A stretch of 64,000 nucleotides of DNA from an uncultured Lachnospiraceae bacterium (GCA_946414885.1 CAMKQH010000009.1:1-64000); one strand, 5' to 3'. Shown: positions 33,543 to 42,791, counted from the stretch's first letter. The notes: a model not told the origin generated them from the letters alone. Translations and numbers: made by a program.

Positions 33543-35378
33543 TTGAGTAGGTTAACTTTGATCAAGGAGAATCAGTCCCAGGTGACCGTGGAATCTCTTT
33601 CCAAGGATCTGGAGCGCAGGATCGTGGCGAATCCCACGGGTGCCTGTCCGGTGGACATGACGTCGTCTTTTATTAAGATGTGTCTTGCCCAGTCATGCGG
33701 TAAGTGCGTGCCCTGTCGCGTTGGCTTAAACCAGCTGGCGAGGTTGTTCGACGACGTGCTGAACAACAGGGCGGACGAGCGTAAGCTCGATCTGATCAAA
33801 TCCACCGCAGAGTCCATTTATCTCTCCGCTGACTGCGCCGTTGGTTATGGCGCTGCTGAAATCGCGTTGAAGTGCCTGGACGGGTGCCGTGATGATTTCC
33901 TGACCCACATTCGCGAGGGTCATTGTTCTTGTAATTCTAACGAGCCGGTGTCCTGCGTAAACATGTGCCCTGCACACGTGGACATTCCCGGTTACATCGC
34001 GCTTGTGCACGAGGAGCGCTATGCAGATGCCATCCGGCTGATCCGCAAGGACAATCCCCTTCCGTCCGTATGTGCTTACGTCTGCGAGCATCCCTGCGAG
34101 AATCACTGTAAGAGAAATCTGGTGGATGCGGCCATCAACATCCGCGGTCTGAAGAAGATGGCGGCTGATCATGCCGGCGAAGTTCCCGTACCAGAATGCG
34201 CAAAGGCGACTGGTAAGAAGGTAGCCGTCATTGGCGGCGGCCCCGGCGGTCTTTCCGCAGCTTATTTCCTGTCCTTGATGGGACATAAGGTAACGATCTA
34301 CGAGCAGAGGAAAAAGCTGGGCGGCATGCTTCGCTACGGCATTCCCAACTACAGACTTCCCAGAACCATGCTGGACGCAGAGATCAAGCAGATCCTTTCC
34401 ACCGGCATTGAAGTCCGTACTGATATCAGCGTAGGACAGGACATTTCCATGGACGAGATCGTAAAAGAATACGACGCATGCTTCGTTGCCATCGGCGCAC
34501 ACATCGACAAGAAGCTTGGCATTGAGGGCGAGGACGCAAAGAACGGCGTGATCTCTGCAGTATCCATGCTGCGCGGCATCGGTGACGACGTATATCCTGA
34601 TTTTAAGGGCAAGGAGATCGTGGTGGTCGGCGGCGGAAACGTTGCAATGGACGTGGCGAGATCCTCCATCAGACTGGGCGCTTCCAAGGTGTCCATCGTA
34701 TACAGAAGACGTAAGGCAGACATGACCGCGCTCCGCGAGGAGATCGAGAGCGCCGAGGCAGAAGGCTGCGACATCCTTGAGCTGATGGCTCCCGTCAAGG
34801 TGGAAGTGGACGGCGAAGGCAATGCGGTTGGCCTTTGGATGCAGCCCCAGATGATCAGCAACGTCGTAAACGGCAGGCCCGCGCCGAAGAAGGCAAACAA
34901 GGAGATGATCCTGCTTCACAGCGACGTCATCATCGTTGCCATCGGTCAGGGTATCACGACCGAATACTTTGAGGAGACCGGCATTCCCGTAAAGCGCGGA
35001 ACCTTTGCCGCACAGGATACCGGCAAGATCACGACCTCCGAAGGCATTTTTGCCGGCGGTGACTGCGTGACCGGTCCCGCCACCGTTATCCGTGCCATTG
35101 CGGCAGGTAAGGTTGCGGCTGCAAACATTGACGAGTACCTTGGATTCCATCACGTGATCACCACGGACATCGACATTCCGCGCGCGACTCACGATGACAA
35201 GCTGCCCTGTGGCCGTGCAGAGGTGCCCATGCGTGACGCCTTTGACCGCAAGGATGATTTTGATCCCGTTGAGAAGGGTTATTCCTGTGAGGAGGCCTGC
35301 CATGAGTCCGGCAGGTGCTTACGATGTGATAACTTCGGATTCGGATCATTTAGGGGAGGTAGACAGAGCAGATGGTAA
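33543..35378 (+). CDS. GltD-type FAD/FeS oxidoreductase with NuoF-like FeS domain
   Basis: 611 residues, TTG start 8 bases after GAGGAGGA. Residues 35-115 look like the C-terminal FeS domain of NuoF/HydB (SCGKCVPCRVGLNQL, then SADCAVGYGAAEIALKCL). Residues 125-600 are a glutamate-synthase-small-subunit type module: ferredoxin-like cysteines (CVNMCPAHVDIPGYIALV, CAYVCEHPCENHCKR), FAD site VAVIGGGPGGLSAAYFL, NAD(P) site IVVVGGGNVAMDVARSSIRLGA and GIFAGGDCVTGPATVI. The C-terminus adds CEEACHESGRCLRCDNFG. It overlaps the [FeFe] hydrogenase gene by 7 bases, so it most likely feeds NAD(P)H electrons to, or takes them from, that enzyme. Confidence 0.9.
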   Translation: MSRLTLIKENQSQVTVESLSKDLERRIVANPTGACPVDMTSSFIKMCLAQSCGKCVPCRVGLNQLARLFDDVLNNRADERKLDLIKSTAESIYLSADCAVGYGAAEIALKCLDGCRDDFLTHIREGHCSCNSNEPVSCVNMCPAHVDIPGYIALVHEERYADAIRLIRKDNPLPSVCAYVCEHPCENHCKRNLVDAAINIRGLKKMAADHAGEVPVPECAKATGKKVAVIGGGPGGLSAAYFLSLMGHKVTIYEQRKKLGGMLRYGIPNYRLPRTMLDAEIKQILSTGIEVRTDISVGQDISMDEIVKEYDACFVAIGAHIDKKLGIEGEDAKNGVISAVSMLRGIGDDVYPDFKGKEIVVVGGGNVAMDVARSSIRLGASKVSIVYRRRKADMTALREEIESAEAEGCDILELMAPVKVEVDGEGNAVGLWMQPQMISNVVNGRPAPKKANKEMILLHSDVIIVAIGQGITTEYFEETGIPVKRGTFAAQDTGKITTSEGIFAGGDCVTGPATVIRAIAAGKVAAANIDEYLGFHHVITTDIDIPRATHDDKLPCGRAEVPMRDAFDRKDDFDPVEKGYSCEEACHESGRCLRCDNFGFGSFRGGRQSRW

Positions 35379-37072
35379 ATTTAACAATAGACAATAAGCC
35401 CGTGTCCGTGGAAGACGGCACTACAATCCTGGAAGCTGCCAGAAAAGTCGGCATCAACATTCCCACGCTCTGCTTCCTGAAGGAGATCAATGAGATCGGC
35501 GCCTGCCGAATCTGCGTTGTCGAGGTGGAAGGCGTGGAGAGATGCGTAACAGCGTGTAACACCGTGGTGACCGAAGGCATGGTCATTCACACCAACAGCG
35601 CAAAGGCAAGGGTTACGAGAAAGACCAACGTAAAGCTGATTCTGTCCCAGCACAAGACGAATTGCACGACCTGCGTGAGAAGCGGAAATTGTACGCTTCA
35701 GAAGGTCGCGAATGACTTAAACATCACGAAGCTTGGCTATGAGAACATACCCGAGGAGAAGGCATGGGACAGAAACAGCCCATTGATTCGCGACAGTTCC
35801 AAGTGCGTGAAGTGCATGCGCTGCGTACAGACCTGTGACAAGGTACAGGGAATGCACGTGTGGGACGTAGTCAACACGGGTTCCTATACGACGGTTGGCG
35901 TGCGCGACAACAAGCAGTTCTGTGACGTGAACTGTACCATCTGCGGTCAGTGCATCGTCAATTGTCCCGTGGGCGCGTTGAGAGAGCACGACGACGTGAC
36001 GAAGGTACTCCTTGCCGTTGAAAATCCTGAAATCATCACCGTAGTGCAGATCGCTCCGGCGGTTCGCGCAACCTGGGGAGAGGACTTTGGCCTGACGAAG
36101 GCGTTTGCCACCGAAAAGCGCATGGTTGGCGCCCTTCGGAATGCAGGCTTTGATTACATTTTTGACACGACGTTTTCCGCAGACCTGACCATCATGGAGG
36201 AGGGAAGCGAATTGCTTCAGAGACTCCCTGAGATCAAGGAATCCGGGATGCCCATGTTCACCTCCTGCTGTCCGGGATGGGTTCACTTCATGAGAAGTGA
36301 GTATCCCGACATGTTGCCGAGACTTTCTTCCGCAAAATCGCCCCAGGGAATGTTTGGCGCCATCGCAAAGACCTACTTTGCAGAAAAGCTTGGCGTTGAG
36401 CCGGATAAGATCTTCTGCGTGTCCATCATGCCTTGTACGGCAAAGAAGAAGGAGATCACGTGGAAGAACAGCGGAGACTACGTGGATGCCGTTCTGACGA
36501 CGAGAGAGATGAACCGTCTGATCAAGACGTTCTTTGTAAATCCTGAGGAGATCCCCGAGGATGACTTCGATTCACCTCTTGGGACCGGTACCGGTGCAGG
36601 CGTGATCTTCGGAGCCACCGGCGGTGTTATGGAGGCAGCCCTCAGAAGCGCATATTATCTCGTGACGAAGGAGAATCCGGATCCCGACGCGTTTAAGGAC
36701 GTAAGAGGCCTGCAGGGCTGGAAGGAAGCAAGCTTTGACATTGCGGGAACGCCCGTGAAGGTTGCCGTTGCCAGCGGTCTTGTCAACACGAGAAAGCTTG
36801 TGGATGCGATCCGCAACAAGGAAGTGACGTATGATTTCGTGGAGATCATGGCATGTCCCGGCGGCTGTGTCAACGGCGGCGGTCAGCCCATCCATCACGA
36901 CGGACCCGACGTGGCAGAGCGTGCGGGCGTGCTGTATGGCCTGGACAAGAAGAACAACATCCGTTACTCCCATGAGAATCCCGAGGTTATCAAGCTCTAT
37001 CAGGACTTCCTCGGCGAGCCTCTGTCTCACAAGTCTCATGAGCTTCTTCACATCGAGCATGAGCTTGAGTGA
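35372..37072 (+). CDS. [FeFe] hydrogenase catalytic subunit, group A
   Basis: 566 residues; interconverts protons and H2. Domains in order: [2Fe-2S] plant-ferredoxin type (Cys34, 45, 48, 62), His-ligated [4Fe-4S] (His94, Cys98, 101, 107), two [4Fe-4S] clusters (Cys145, 148, 151, 155 and 188, 191, 194, 198), then the H-cluster domain with TSCCPGW (about 297-303), MPCTAKKKE (353-361) and EIMACPGGCVNGGGQP (491-506), and a small C-terminal domain. All H-cluster ligands are intact. It overlaps the FAD/FeS partner. The maturases HydE, HydF and HydG are not in the window. A terminator follows. Confidence 0.96.
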   Translation: MVNLTIDNKPVSVEDGTTILEAARKVGINIPTLCFLKEINEIGACRICVVEVEGVERCVTACNTVVTEGMVIHTNSAKARVTRKTNVKLILSQHKTNCTTCVRSGNCTLQKVANDLNITKLGYENIPEEKAWDRNSPLIRDSSKCVKCMRCVQTCDKVQGMHVWDVVNTGSYTTVGVRDNKQFCDVNCTICGQCIVNCPVGALREHDDVTKVLLAVENPEIITVVQIAPAVRATWGEDFGLTKAFATEKRMVGALRNAGFDYIFDTTFSADLTIMEEGSELLQRLPEIKESGMPMFTSCCPGWVHFMRSEYPDMLPRLSSAKSPQGMFGAIAKTYFAEKLGVEPDKIFCVSIMPCTAKKKEITWKNSGDYVDAVLTTREMNRLIKTFFVNPEEIPEDDFDSPLGTGTGAGVIFGATGGVMEAALRSAYYLVTKENPDPDAFKDVRGLQGWKEASFDIAGTPVKVAVASGLVNTRKLVDAIRNKEVTYDFVEIMACPGGCVNGGGQPIHHDGPDVAERAGVLYGLDKKNNIRYSHENPEVIKLYQDFLGEPLSHKSHELLHIEHELE

Positions 37073-37120
37073 TCAGGTACGGTCAGAGATTGACGGAAAA
37101 ATGATAAGTAAGTGACGCAA

Positions 37121-37155
37121 AAATGCCGGGGTGGCAATACCCCGGCATTTGTTAT
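37121..37155 (+). terminator. Terminator after the hydrogenase operon
   Basis: AAATGCCGGGGT pairs perfectly with ACCCCGGCATTT over a 6-base loop; the following T tract is interrupted (GTTATTG). Confidence 0.75.
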
Positions 37156-37224
37156 TGTATATAGTTTTCTTGTTGCATGAAATCTGGCGATGCGAAATCT
37201 AATGGTACGAAATCTTTGAAAGTT

Positions 37225-38127
37225 TTATTTTAACAGGGAATCCAAGTAGAGCTTCGTCTCAAATACAAGCTTCTCCGCACCTGACGGTATGCCATAGATC
37301 TGCGTGATGGTAATGCGCGCGCCGCCGGCAAGCTCATAAGTAAGGGAGCTTGTCCCTAGACCGGCAACGTTTGGATGATATTTTTCCAGACCTACCAGCC
37401 CCAAAGCACAATACTTCTTGGCATCTTCCCTAATGCGGTCGAATGCCTGGGCATCCAGCGCCTTCTCGTGCTGACAGACGGTATCGGAGGTTGCATACTT
37501 GGCCTTGTCGTAAATTCTGGCACCGGTCTGCGTGGATTCAAGGCGAATCAGGGTATGGGAAAATTTGCTGTCCTCCCTGTGCTCCACGGCCAAGATTTCT
37601 GAGGCGTCAGGCAGCGGCGCCCTCGGATATTTCTCAAATGCAAGCGAAAAGAGCTCCCGGACGGCTTTGTCTGCCGGAATGGTGATGACGGGAGACTGGT
37701 TGCAGCTCTTGGAGATATACTCTCCGGACGCATAGCGGACGTCAACGGCGCCGCCAAAATCTTCAGGAAGACCGTGAGTGAAGCTGTGACGGCCGTTATC
37801 CTCAATGAGGTTTTGTTCCTTGGTCAGTACGTCCAGACGCGAAAGGAAATCACAATCCGCATCCAACAGTGCATACCTTGGCTCGGATTCGAGCGAATAC
37901 AAATAGATCCCCTGTTCTGTTTTTGCGGCATACACGTTGGCCTGGATTTCGGAAGGATAACGCGAGGGTAATCCGTTTCCGGTTCTGATTTTGAAAAGCA
38001 GCAGATCCGTGGAGTGAATTTCCTGGGGGGCATTCTCGTCATGACTGTGGTCCGTGCCGCCACAGACGGCTTGGCTAACCATGCCGGGACGGTCCTCATT
38101 TTTCTTAAAAACGTCCATGATTCCCAT
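37225..38127 (-). CDS. Hypothetical protein, 300 aa
   Basis: No family recognised. Soluble, no signal. The first 40 residues are low in structure (MGIMDVFKKNEDRPGM...HSHDENAPQE) and the rest reads as one folded domain with LLLFKIRTGNGLPSRYPSE, DADCDFLSRLDVL and a C-terminal ITITQIYGIPSGAEKLVFETKLYLDSLL. An AGGAGG site precedes the ATG. It lies 5' of nothing obvious on its strand: the PTS enzyme I gene ends 50 bases upstream, so the two could share a transcript. Confidence 0.65.
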   Translation of the reverse strand: MGIMDVFKKNEDRPGMVSQAVCGGTDHSHDENAPQEIHSTDLLLFKIRTGNGLPSRYPSEIQANVYAAKTEQGIYLYSLESEPRYALLDADCDFLSRLDVLTKEQNLIEDNGRHSFTHGLPEDFGGAVDVRYASGEYISKSCNQSPVITIPADKAVRELFSLAFEKYPRAPLPDASEILAVEHREDSKFSHTLIRLESTQTGARIYDKAKYATSDTVCQHEKALDAQAFDRIREDAKKYCALGLVGLEKYHPNVAGLGTSSLTYELAGGARITITQIYGIPSGAEKLVFETKLYLDSLLK

Positions 38128-38177
38128 AGATACCTCCTTATTTACAAACGAAGCATTGGCCGGGCCGAGCTTAGGGA

Positions 38178-39815
38178 TTAAGCATTGGTCAGGTCGAGTT
38201 TGCGGATCACGTCTCTCAACGGCAGTATGTAGGACGCGGATACGGAGAGTTCGTCTATGCCCAAGCGCAGGAAAGTCTTTAAGAGGGCTTCGTCCGTGGC
38301 CAGCTCGCCGCAGATGCCAACGGGAATGCCTGCGCGGTGAGCGTTCTCCACCGCCATTTTTATCAAGTACAGCACCGCGTCGTGATGCACGTCACGAAAT
38401 TCGTCAAGCCCCGCGCTCTGCCTGTCCATTGCGAGCACGTACTGCGTCAGGTCATTGGTGCCGATGCTGAAAAAGTCCGTAAGCCGCGCCAGCTGATCGC
38501 TGATCAGGGCGGCAGCAGGCGTCTCGATCATGATGCCAAGCTTCGTCTTGTCATTAAAGGGAATGCCTTCCTTTTGGAGGGAGAGCTTGACCTCTTCGCA
38601 GATGCTCTTGGTGCGTTCCACCTCGGAGACGCTGGTGATCATCGGAAGCAGGATGCTAAGGTTCCCGTACGCGGAAGCGCGGTAGAGCGCGCGAAGCTGC
38701 GTTTTGAAGACCTCAGGGCGCTTTAAGCAAAGACGGATGGCCCGCATCCCAAGGGCAGGGTTTTCTTCTTTTTCCAGGTGAAAGTAATCAATGCGTTTAT
38801 CGGCGCCCACGTCCAGCGTTCGAAGGATGACTTCCTTGTCCCCCATGCGCTCCAAGATCTGACGATACGCGTTGAATTGTTGTTCTTCGGAGGGATAATC
38901 GTCGCTCTCCAAATAGAGGAATTCGCTGCGGAACAGGCCTATGCCATCGGCGTCATTTGCCAGGGCGGCTTCTACGTCGCTAAGGTTTCCGGCGTTGGCA
39001 AGAATTTTGATCTGATTTCCGTCGATGGTCTTAGTTTCCTTGCCGCGAAGGAGCAACAAGCGCTCCATGGACTTCGATAATTCTTTTTGCTTTTGGAGAA
39101 GGCGGTTTCTCGTCTCGTCATCGGGATCCAGGAACACCTCGCCGGTCACGCCGTCCACAATCATTTGCATGCCGTTTTGCAAGCTGCCAAGGAATGCATC
39201 CCCCACGCCGAGCACTGCGGGAATGCCCATGCTTTTGGCGAGGATTGCTACGTGGGAGGTGGCAGAGCCCTTTGCCGTGACAAACGCGAGCACCACGTGC
39301 TTATCCAATGCAACCGTCTCGCTGGGCGTTAAGTCTTCCGCGCAAATGATGCTGGGGGAAGTCGGTTTGGGCTGTTCTTTTTTTGAGGTTCCAAGGCAGG
39401 TGATCAGACGGTTTGCCACGTCCTTAACGTCACTTGCCCGCTCGCGGATGATCTCGTCATCCATGAGGGCAAATTGGGATGCCAGCTCGTCAGCCGTGAG
39501 CGTGATGGCATATTCCGCATTCCAATGCCTTTTTTCGATGAGCTTGCGAATGGAGGCAAGGAACGTTTCGTCTGAAAGGAGCATTTGATGTGCCTCAAAG
39601 ATCTGGGCATGAGCATCATCCGTCTCCGCTTGGGCGGCGTCTCGAATCTTCTGCAATTGTTCCTTTGCGAGCGCCAAGGCCTTGTCAAGGCGCGCAAGCT
39701 CTGCCTCCGCGTCGTCGATCTGGAGGCGCAGGGCGTCGCCCCGCTGCTTGGAAATGACGAATGCGCTTCCAATGGCAATGGCATTGCTGATACCCTTTCC
39801 GTGAAACGTTTTCAT
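38178..39815 (-). CDS. ptsI: PTS enzyme I (phosphoenolpyruvate-protein phosphotransferase)
   Basis: 545 residues; takes phosphate from PEP and passes it to HPr. The phospho-His is His188 in GSATSHVAILAKSMGIPAV. The PEP-binding domain has GIGLFRSEFLYLESDDYPSEEQQ, RTLDVGADK, NPALGMRAIRLCL, and the C-terminal signature FFSIGTNDLTQYVLAMDR with GICGELATD. GGAGG precedes the ATG. No HPr gene adjoins it, unlike the common ptsHI arrangement, so HPr is encoded elsewhere. Slightly shorter than the usual 570 residues. Confidence 0.94.
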   Translation of the reverse strand: MKTFHGKGISNAIAIGSAFVISKQRGDALRLQIDDAEAELARLDKALALAKEQLQKIRDAAQAETDDAHAQIFEAHQMLLSDETFLASIRKLIEKRHWNAEYAITLTADELASQFALMDDEIIRERASDVKDVANRLITCLGTSKKEQPKPTSPSIICAEDLTPSETVALDKHVVLAFVTAKGSATSHVAILAKSMGIPAVLGVGDAFLGSLQNGMQMIVDGVTGEVFLDPDDETRNRLLQKQKELSKSMERLLLLRGKETKTIDGNQIKILANAGNLSDVEAALANDADGIGLFRSEFLYLESDDYPSEEQQFNAYRQILERMGDKEVILRTLDVGADKRIDYFHLEKEENPALGMRAIRLCLKRPEVFKTQLRALYRASAYGNLSILLPMITSVSEVERTKSICEEVKLSLQKEGIPFNDKTKLGIMIETPAAALISDQLARLTDFFSIGTNDLTQYVLAMDRQSAGLDEFRDVHHDAVLYLIKMAVENAHRAGIPVGICGELATDEALLKTFLRLGIDELSVSASYILPLRDVIRKLDLTNA

Positions 39816-39978
39816 GAGAATTCCTCCCCGGTTTCCCCGTGATTTCTAGATACTTCCTTCTTATTATGGCATACTCTTTTGTTTTCGTCAAACTCGTAAG
39901 AATGACTAAAAGGCTTGAAAAAAGAGCAAAAAATGACTATACTTGAATTGGCGTCGAATGATGCCGGGGAGGATAATC

Positions 39979-40839
39979 ATGGGAAAGATAGGCATAGCTT
40001 CAGACAGTACGTGTGATCTCTCAAAGGAACTGACGGACCGGTATGACATATCCATTCTGCCGCTCCACGTAATCCTTGACGACAAGGAATATCTGGATGG
40101 CGTGGACATTCTTCCAAAGGATATTTATGAATGGTCGGACCGGACAAAGAAGACGCCAAAGACGGCGGCGATGTCTCCTGCAGAAGCAGAAGAGTTTCTG
40201 AAAAAACAGATGACAAAATATGAAGAGCTAATCTTCTTTGACATTTCGGATACGATGTCGTCGAGCAGAAGCGTAATGCAGATGGCAGTAAATAATCTTG
40301 ATTTGGAAGATAAGGTTTACGTGATTGATTCCATGAATCTTTCCACGGGCATCGGGCTTCTTGTTGTGGAAGCTGCGATTCTGGCAAAGGAAGCGAAGAG
40401 TGCGAAGGAAGTGGTTGACGAGATCCTTGCGCTTCGCCCGAGAGTGCGCGCAAGCTTTGTGGTGGACACTCTTACGTACCTTTACAGGGGCGGCAGATGC
40501 AGCGGAACGGCGGCGCTTCTTGGAAGCGCGATCAAGCTGCATCCAAGTATTCTCGTTACGGACGGCAGCATGCAGGTTGGAAAGAAATATCGCGGCACCA
40601 TGGATCGAGTGGTCAAAAGCTACGTGGAAGATCAGATTGGCTTAATGATGGGTGCCGTGAAGGATCGCATCTTTATCACCCATTCCGGAAGCGATCCGCA
40701 AATCGTGGATGCCGTGAAAACGCAGCTTTTGGAGCTGGGATATTTTAAGGAGGTCATCGAAACCCGGGCAGGAGGCGTCGTGTCCAGCCACTGCGGGCCG
40801 GGAACGCTGGGCGTTCTCTTTATTGGTGGAAACAGCTGA
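39979..40839 (+). CDS. DegV-family fatty-acid-binding protein
   Basis: 286 residues. The ATG at 39979 has GGGGAGG 6 bases upstream. DegV (FakB-type) proteins bind a fatty acid for phosphorylation by FakA. Seen: IGIASDSTCDLSKEL, the lipid-binding region ISDTMSSSRSVMQMA, VIDSMNLSTGIGLLV, TLTYLYRGGRCSG and the C-terminal SSHCGPGTLGVLFIG. No FakA kinase in the window. It stands alone between ptsI (divergent) and the permease gene. Confidence 0.92.
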   Translation: MGKIGIASDSTCDLSKELTDRYDISILPLHVILDDKEYLDGVDILPKDIYEWSDRTKKTPKTAAMSPAEAEEFLKKQMTKYEELIFFDISDTMSSSRSVMQMAVNNLDLEDKVYVIDSMNLSTGIGLLVVEAAILAKEAKSAKEVVDEILALRPRVRASFVVDTLTYLYRGGRCSGTAALLGSAIKLHPSILVTDGSMQVGKKYRGTMDRVVKSYVEDQIGLMMGAVKDRIFITHSGSDPQIVDAVKTQLLELGYFKEVIETRAGGVVSSHCGPGTLGVLFIGGNS

Positions 40840-40855
40840 TTTCAAAAATTTCCGC

Positions 40856-40920
40856 TTGACAATCCTGAGATTTATGATATAGTTCTAAATGCGAATGAGT
40901 TGCATTTGCGTTTAGAACTA
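40856..40920 (+). promoter_or_regulatory. Promoter with metal-regulator-like palindrome
   Basis: TTGACA at 40856-40861, 16-bp spacer and TATAGT at 40878-40883. Directly after comes a perfect outer palindrome, TAGTTCTAAA (40880-40889) with TTTAGAACTA (40911-40920), enclosing AAATGC...GCATTT. The core GAATGAGTTGCATTT recalls Fur-family boxes. The second gene downstream encodes a Fur-family regulator, so autoregulation is likely. As RNA the same sequence could fold ahead of TTTTATTT and act as an attenuator. Confidence 0.6.
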
Positions 40921-40939
40921 TTTTATTTCAGGAAGGTAA

Positions 40940-41803
40940 TTGGTGTCAGAAATGTTTGAAGTAATCTGGGATGCGCTGTTGGATGCCTTGATCGACGGGG
41001 CGAAGCTGCTTCCCTTTTTGTTCCTCACCTATTTTGCCATGGAATGGCTGGAACACAGGGCGGGAAATAAAGTAAATGCATGGGTGCGAAAATCAGGAAA
41101 GCTTGGGCCTTTGGTCGGCGGAACGCTTGGTGCGGTGCCGCAGTGCGGATTCTCCGCGGCGGCTTCGAATTTATATGCAGGCCGCGTGATCACGCTGGGA
41201 ACCTTGCTTTCGATCTATCTTTCCACGTCTGACGAGATGCTCCCAATCTTGATCTCGCACAAGGCGGAGCCGTTGCTGATCCTAAAGATTCTGCTTGCAA
41301 AGATGGGCATCGGCATGGCAGCAGGCTTCCTAGTGGATCTGTGTTATCGAAAGAAGCTGCCGGAGCACGGCCACATTCATGAGCTCTGCGAGCATGAGCA
41401 CTGCAACTGCGAGAAGAGCATTCTGAAATCTGCTTTGATCCATACGATCAAGATTGCCGCATTTATCTGCCTGATCGGCTTTGGCCTGAATCTGATCCTG
41501 GAGTTTGGCGGGGAGGAAGTGCTGGCATCCTTCCTTGCGGACCGGACGATCCTTGCGCCGATCCTGTCTGGCTTGGTTGGCCTGATCCCGAACTGCGCCT
41601 CCTCCGTTGTCATTACGGAATTGTACCTTGAGGGCGCGCTGGGTTTCGGAGCCATGCTGGCAGGCCTTCTGGTGAATGCCGGTGTGGGTCTCCTCGTACT
41701 GTTTAAGATGAATCATAACCAGAAAGAAAACCTGACGATCCTGAGCCTGCTCTATCTCATTGGCGTGATCGTAGGAATTGGCGTAAGCTTTGTCGCAGGC
41801 TGA
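40940..41803 (+). CDS. Putative manganese/arsenic-type permease (ArsP_2-like)
   Basis: 287 residues, about eight membrane helices in two repeats around a soluble linker rich in His and Cys (HGHIHELCEHEHCNCEKS, about 150-167), a likely metal-binding loop. Repeat motifs GAVPQCGFSAAASNLYAGR and GLIPNCASSVVITELYLEG are the paired P-x-C signatures of the family. GTG start assumed after GGAAGG. Family annotations vary between manganese transport and arsenic efflux; the His-rich loop and the Fur-family neighbour favour a divalent metal. Confidence 0.82.
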   Translation: MVSEMFEVIWDALLDALIDGAKLLPFLFLTYFAMEWLEHRAGNKVNAWVRKSGKLGPLVGGTLGAVPQCGFSAAASNLYAGRVITLGTLLSIYLSTSDEMLPILISHKAEPLLILKILLAKMGIGMAAGFLVDLCYRKKLPEHGHIHELCEHEHCNCEKSILKSALIHTIKIAAFICLIGFGLNLILEFGGEEVLASFLADRTILAPILSGLVGLIPNCASSVVITELYLEGALGFGAMLAGLLVNAGVGLLVLFKMNHNQKENLTILSLLYLIGVIVGIGVSFVAG

Positions 41804-41890
41804 CGATACAAATGGGATGCTCACACCTTAGGATAAACGTGAGGCATGTGACGTCACCCATGGCACGGCCTGGGGATGGGGAAGGAAAAA

Positions 41891-42349
41891 ATGGAAGAGA
41901 AACGGAAAGTAGAAGAATATCCTGCGGGATTAAAGTGGACAAAACAACGCAAGCGCGTTTACCAGATATTGAAAGAGGCGACGGAGCCCCTAAGCGCGGC
42001 CCAAATCTATGCACGCATGGAAAGCTGGGAGCAGGAACAGTATGCCATTTCGACCGTATACCGTATCCTTGCAGCCTTTGAGGAGAATCAGCTGCTGGAA
42101 AAGACCACCTGGATGGGAGAGGGGACCATCGTGTACGAACTGCGCCACTCCAGCCACGTTCACTATGCCGTTTGCCTTGATTGCCATCGCCGTATCCCTC
42201 TGGAACATTGCCCCCTCCACATGACGGGCGCTCATTTCCATGCTTCGGAGGAAGAAAATCATTCCCACTCCCCGGCGGAAGATTTTACCGTGGTTTCCCA
42301 TAAAATCGAGCTCTACGGCTACTGCAAGGAATGCCAGGCAAAGCGATAG
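41891..42349 (+). CDS. Fur-family metal-responsive repressor
   Basis: About 152 residues; start at 41891 (GGGGAAGG 7 bases upstream) or 41876. Winged helix WTKQRKRVYQILKEATEPLSAAQIYARM ... AISTVYRILAAFEENQLLEK, then the dimer domain with structural zinc cysteines CLDC and CKEC, and a His-rich segment HFHASEEENHSHS that may bind the sensed metal. 87 bases after the permease gene. Sensed metal (Zn, Mn or Fe) cannot be told; the His-rich loop in both proteins suggests the same metal. Confidence 0.9.
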   Translation: MEEKRKVEEYPAGLKWTKQRKRVYQILKEATEPLSAAQIYARMESWEQEQYAISTVYRILAAFEENQLLEKTTWMGEGTIVYELRHSSHVHYAVCLDCHRRIPLEHCPLHMTGAHFHASEEENHSHSPAEDFTVVSHKIELYGYCKECQAKR

Positions 42350-42473
42350 TTTCCGCATGGAAAGTCGTTATTTCACGAAAATTAAAAAAAATAAAAAAAT
42401 TTCAAAAAAATGCTTGCATTTTTGAAATCATTGCTATATAATCAATCTTGCGCTTGAGAAATAAATAAAAAAC

Positions 42474-42546
42474 GCGCGATTAGCTCAGTTGGTAGAGCAC
42501 CTGACTCTTAATCAGGGTGTCCAGGGTTCGAGCCCCTGATCGCGCA
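42474..42546 (+). tRNA. tRNA-Lys (anticodon CTT)
   Basis: Complete cloverleaf: acceptor GCGCGAT/ATCGCGC, D arm GCTCAGTTGGTAGAGC, anticodon stem CCTGA/TCAGG with loop CTCTTAA (anticodon CTT), T arm CAGGG-TTCGAGC-CCCTG. No CCA is encoded. Confidence 0.98.
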
Positions 42547-42593
42547 CTGAAAGTACTGTTTTGACGGCTTGACCGTTGGGGCGGTGCTTTTTC

Positions 42594-42776
42594 TTTGCAA
42601 TCATTCAGAGCCAAGCGCCCACATAAAACAAACGCCCGAGCAAGCTCGCTTGCAGAGGGCGTTTTTTATGTGGGCATTTGGCGAGAAGCCTGCATGAGCG
42701 AAAAGTGCCTTCCAGGCGAGCTGTTTTTTAGCGAGCCTAGGCACTTTTGCGAATGCTGGCTCTGAATGATTGCAAA
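42594..42776. repeat. 183-bp nested inverted-repeat element
   Basis: Perfect 20-bp inverted ends (42594-42613 and 42757-42776). Inside, arm 1 pairs GCCCACATAAAA (42617-42628) with TTTTATGTGGGC (42664-42675) and continues with ACGCCC/GGGCGT and GCAAGC/GCTTGC. Arm 2 pairs AAAAGTGCCT (42701-42710) with AGGCACTTTT (42739-42748). The whole can fold as a three-way junction. No ORF of substance. It could be a MITE-like element or a structured RNA. Confidence 0.85.
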
Positions 42777-42791
42777 GGGCCATCGTTCGGC

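Noticed and set aside
33543..35378. Glutamate synthase small subunit (gltD)
   Set aside because: The N-terminal NuoF-like FeS domain and direct overlap with an [FeFe] hydrogenase gene, with no large subunit nearby, point to hydrogenase electron transfer.
36572..37060. Long antisense frames over the hydrogenase, FAD oxidoreductase and GH120 genes
   Set aside because: They are mirror frames of strongly biased coding sequence, without ribosome sites or domains.
42601..42783. A 60-codon minus-strand frame inside the nested inverted repeat
   Set aside because: It lies wholly inside paired arms and has no ribosome site; structure explains it better.
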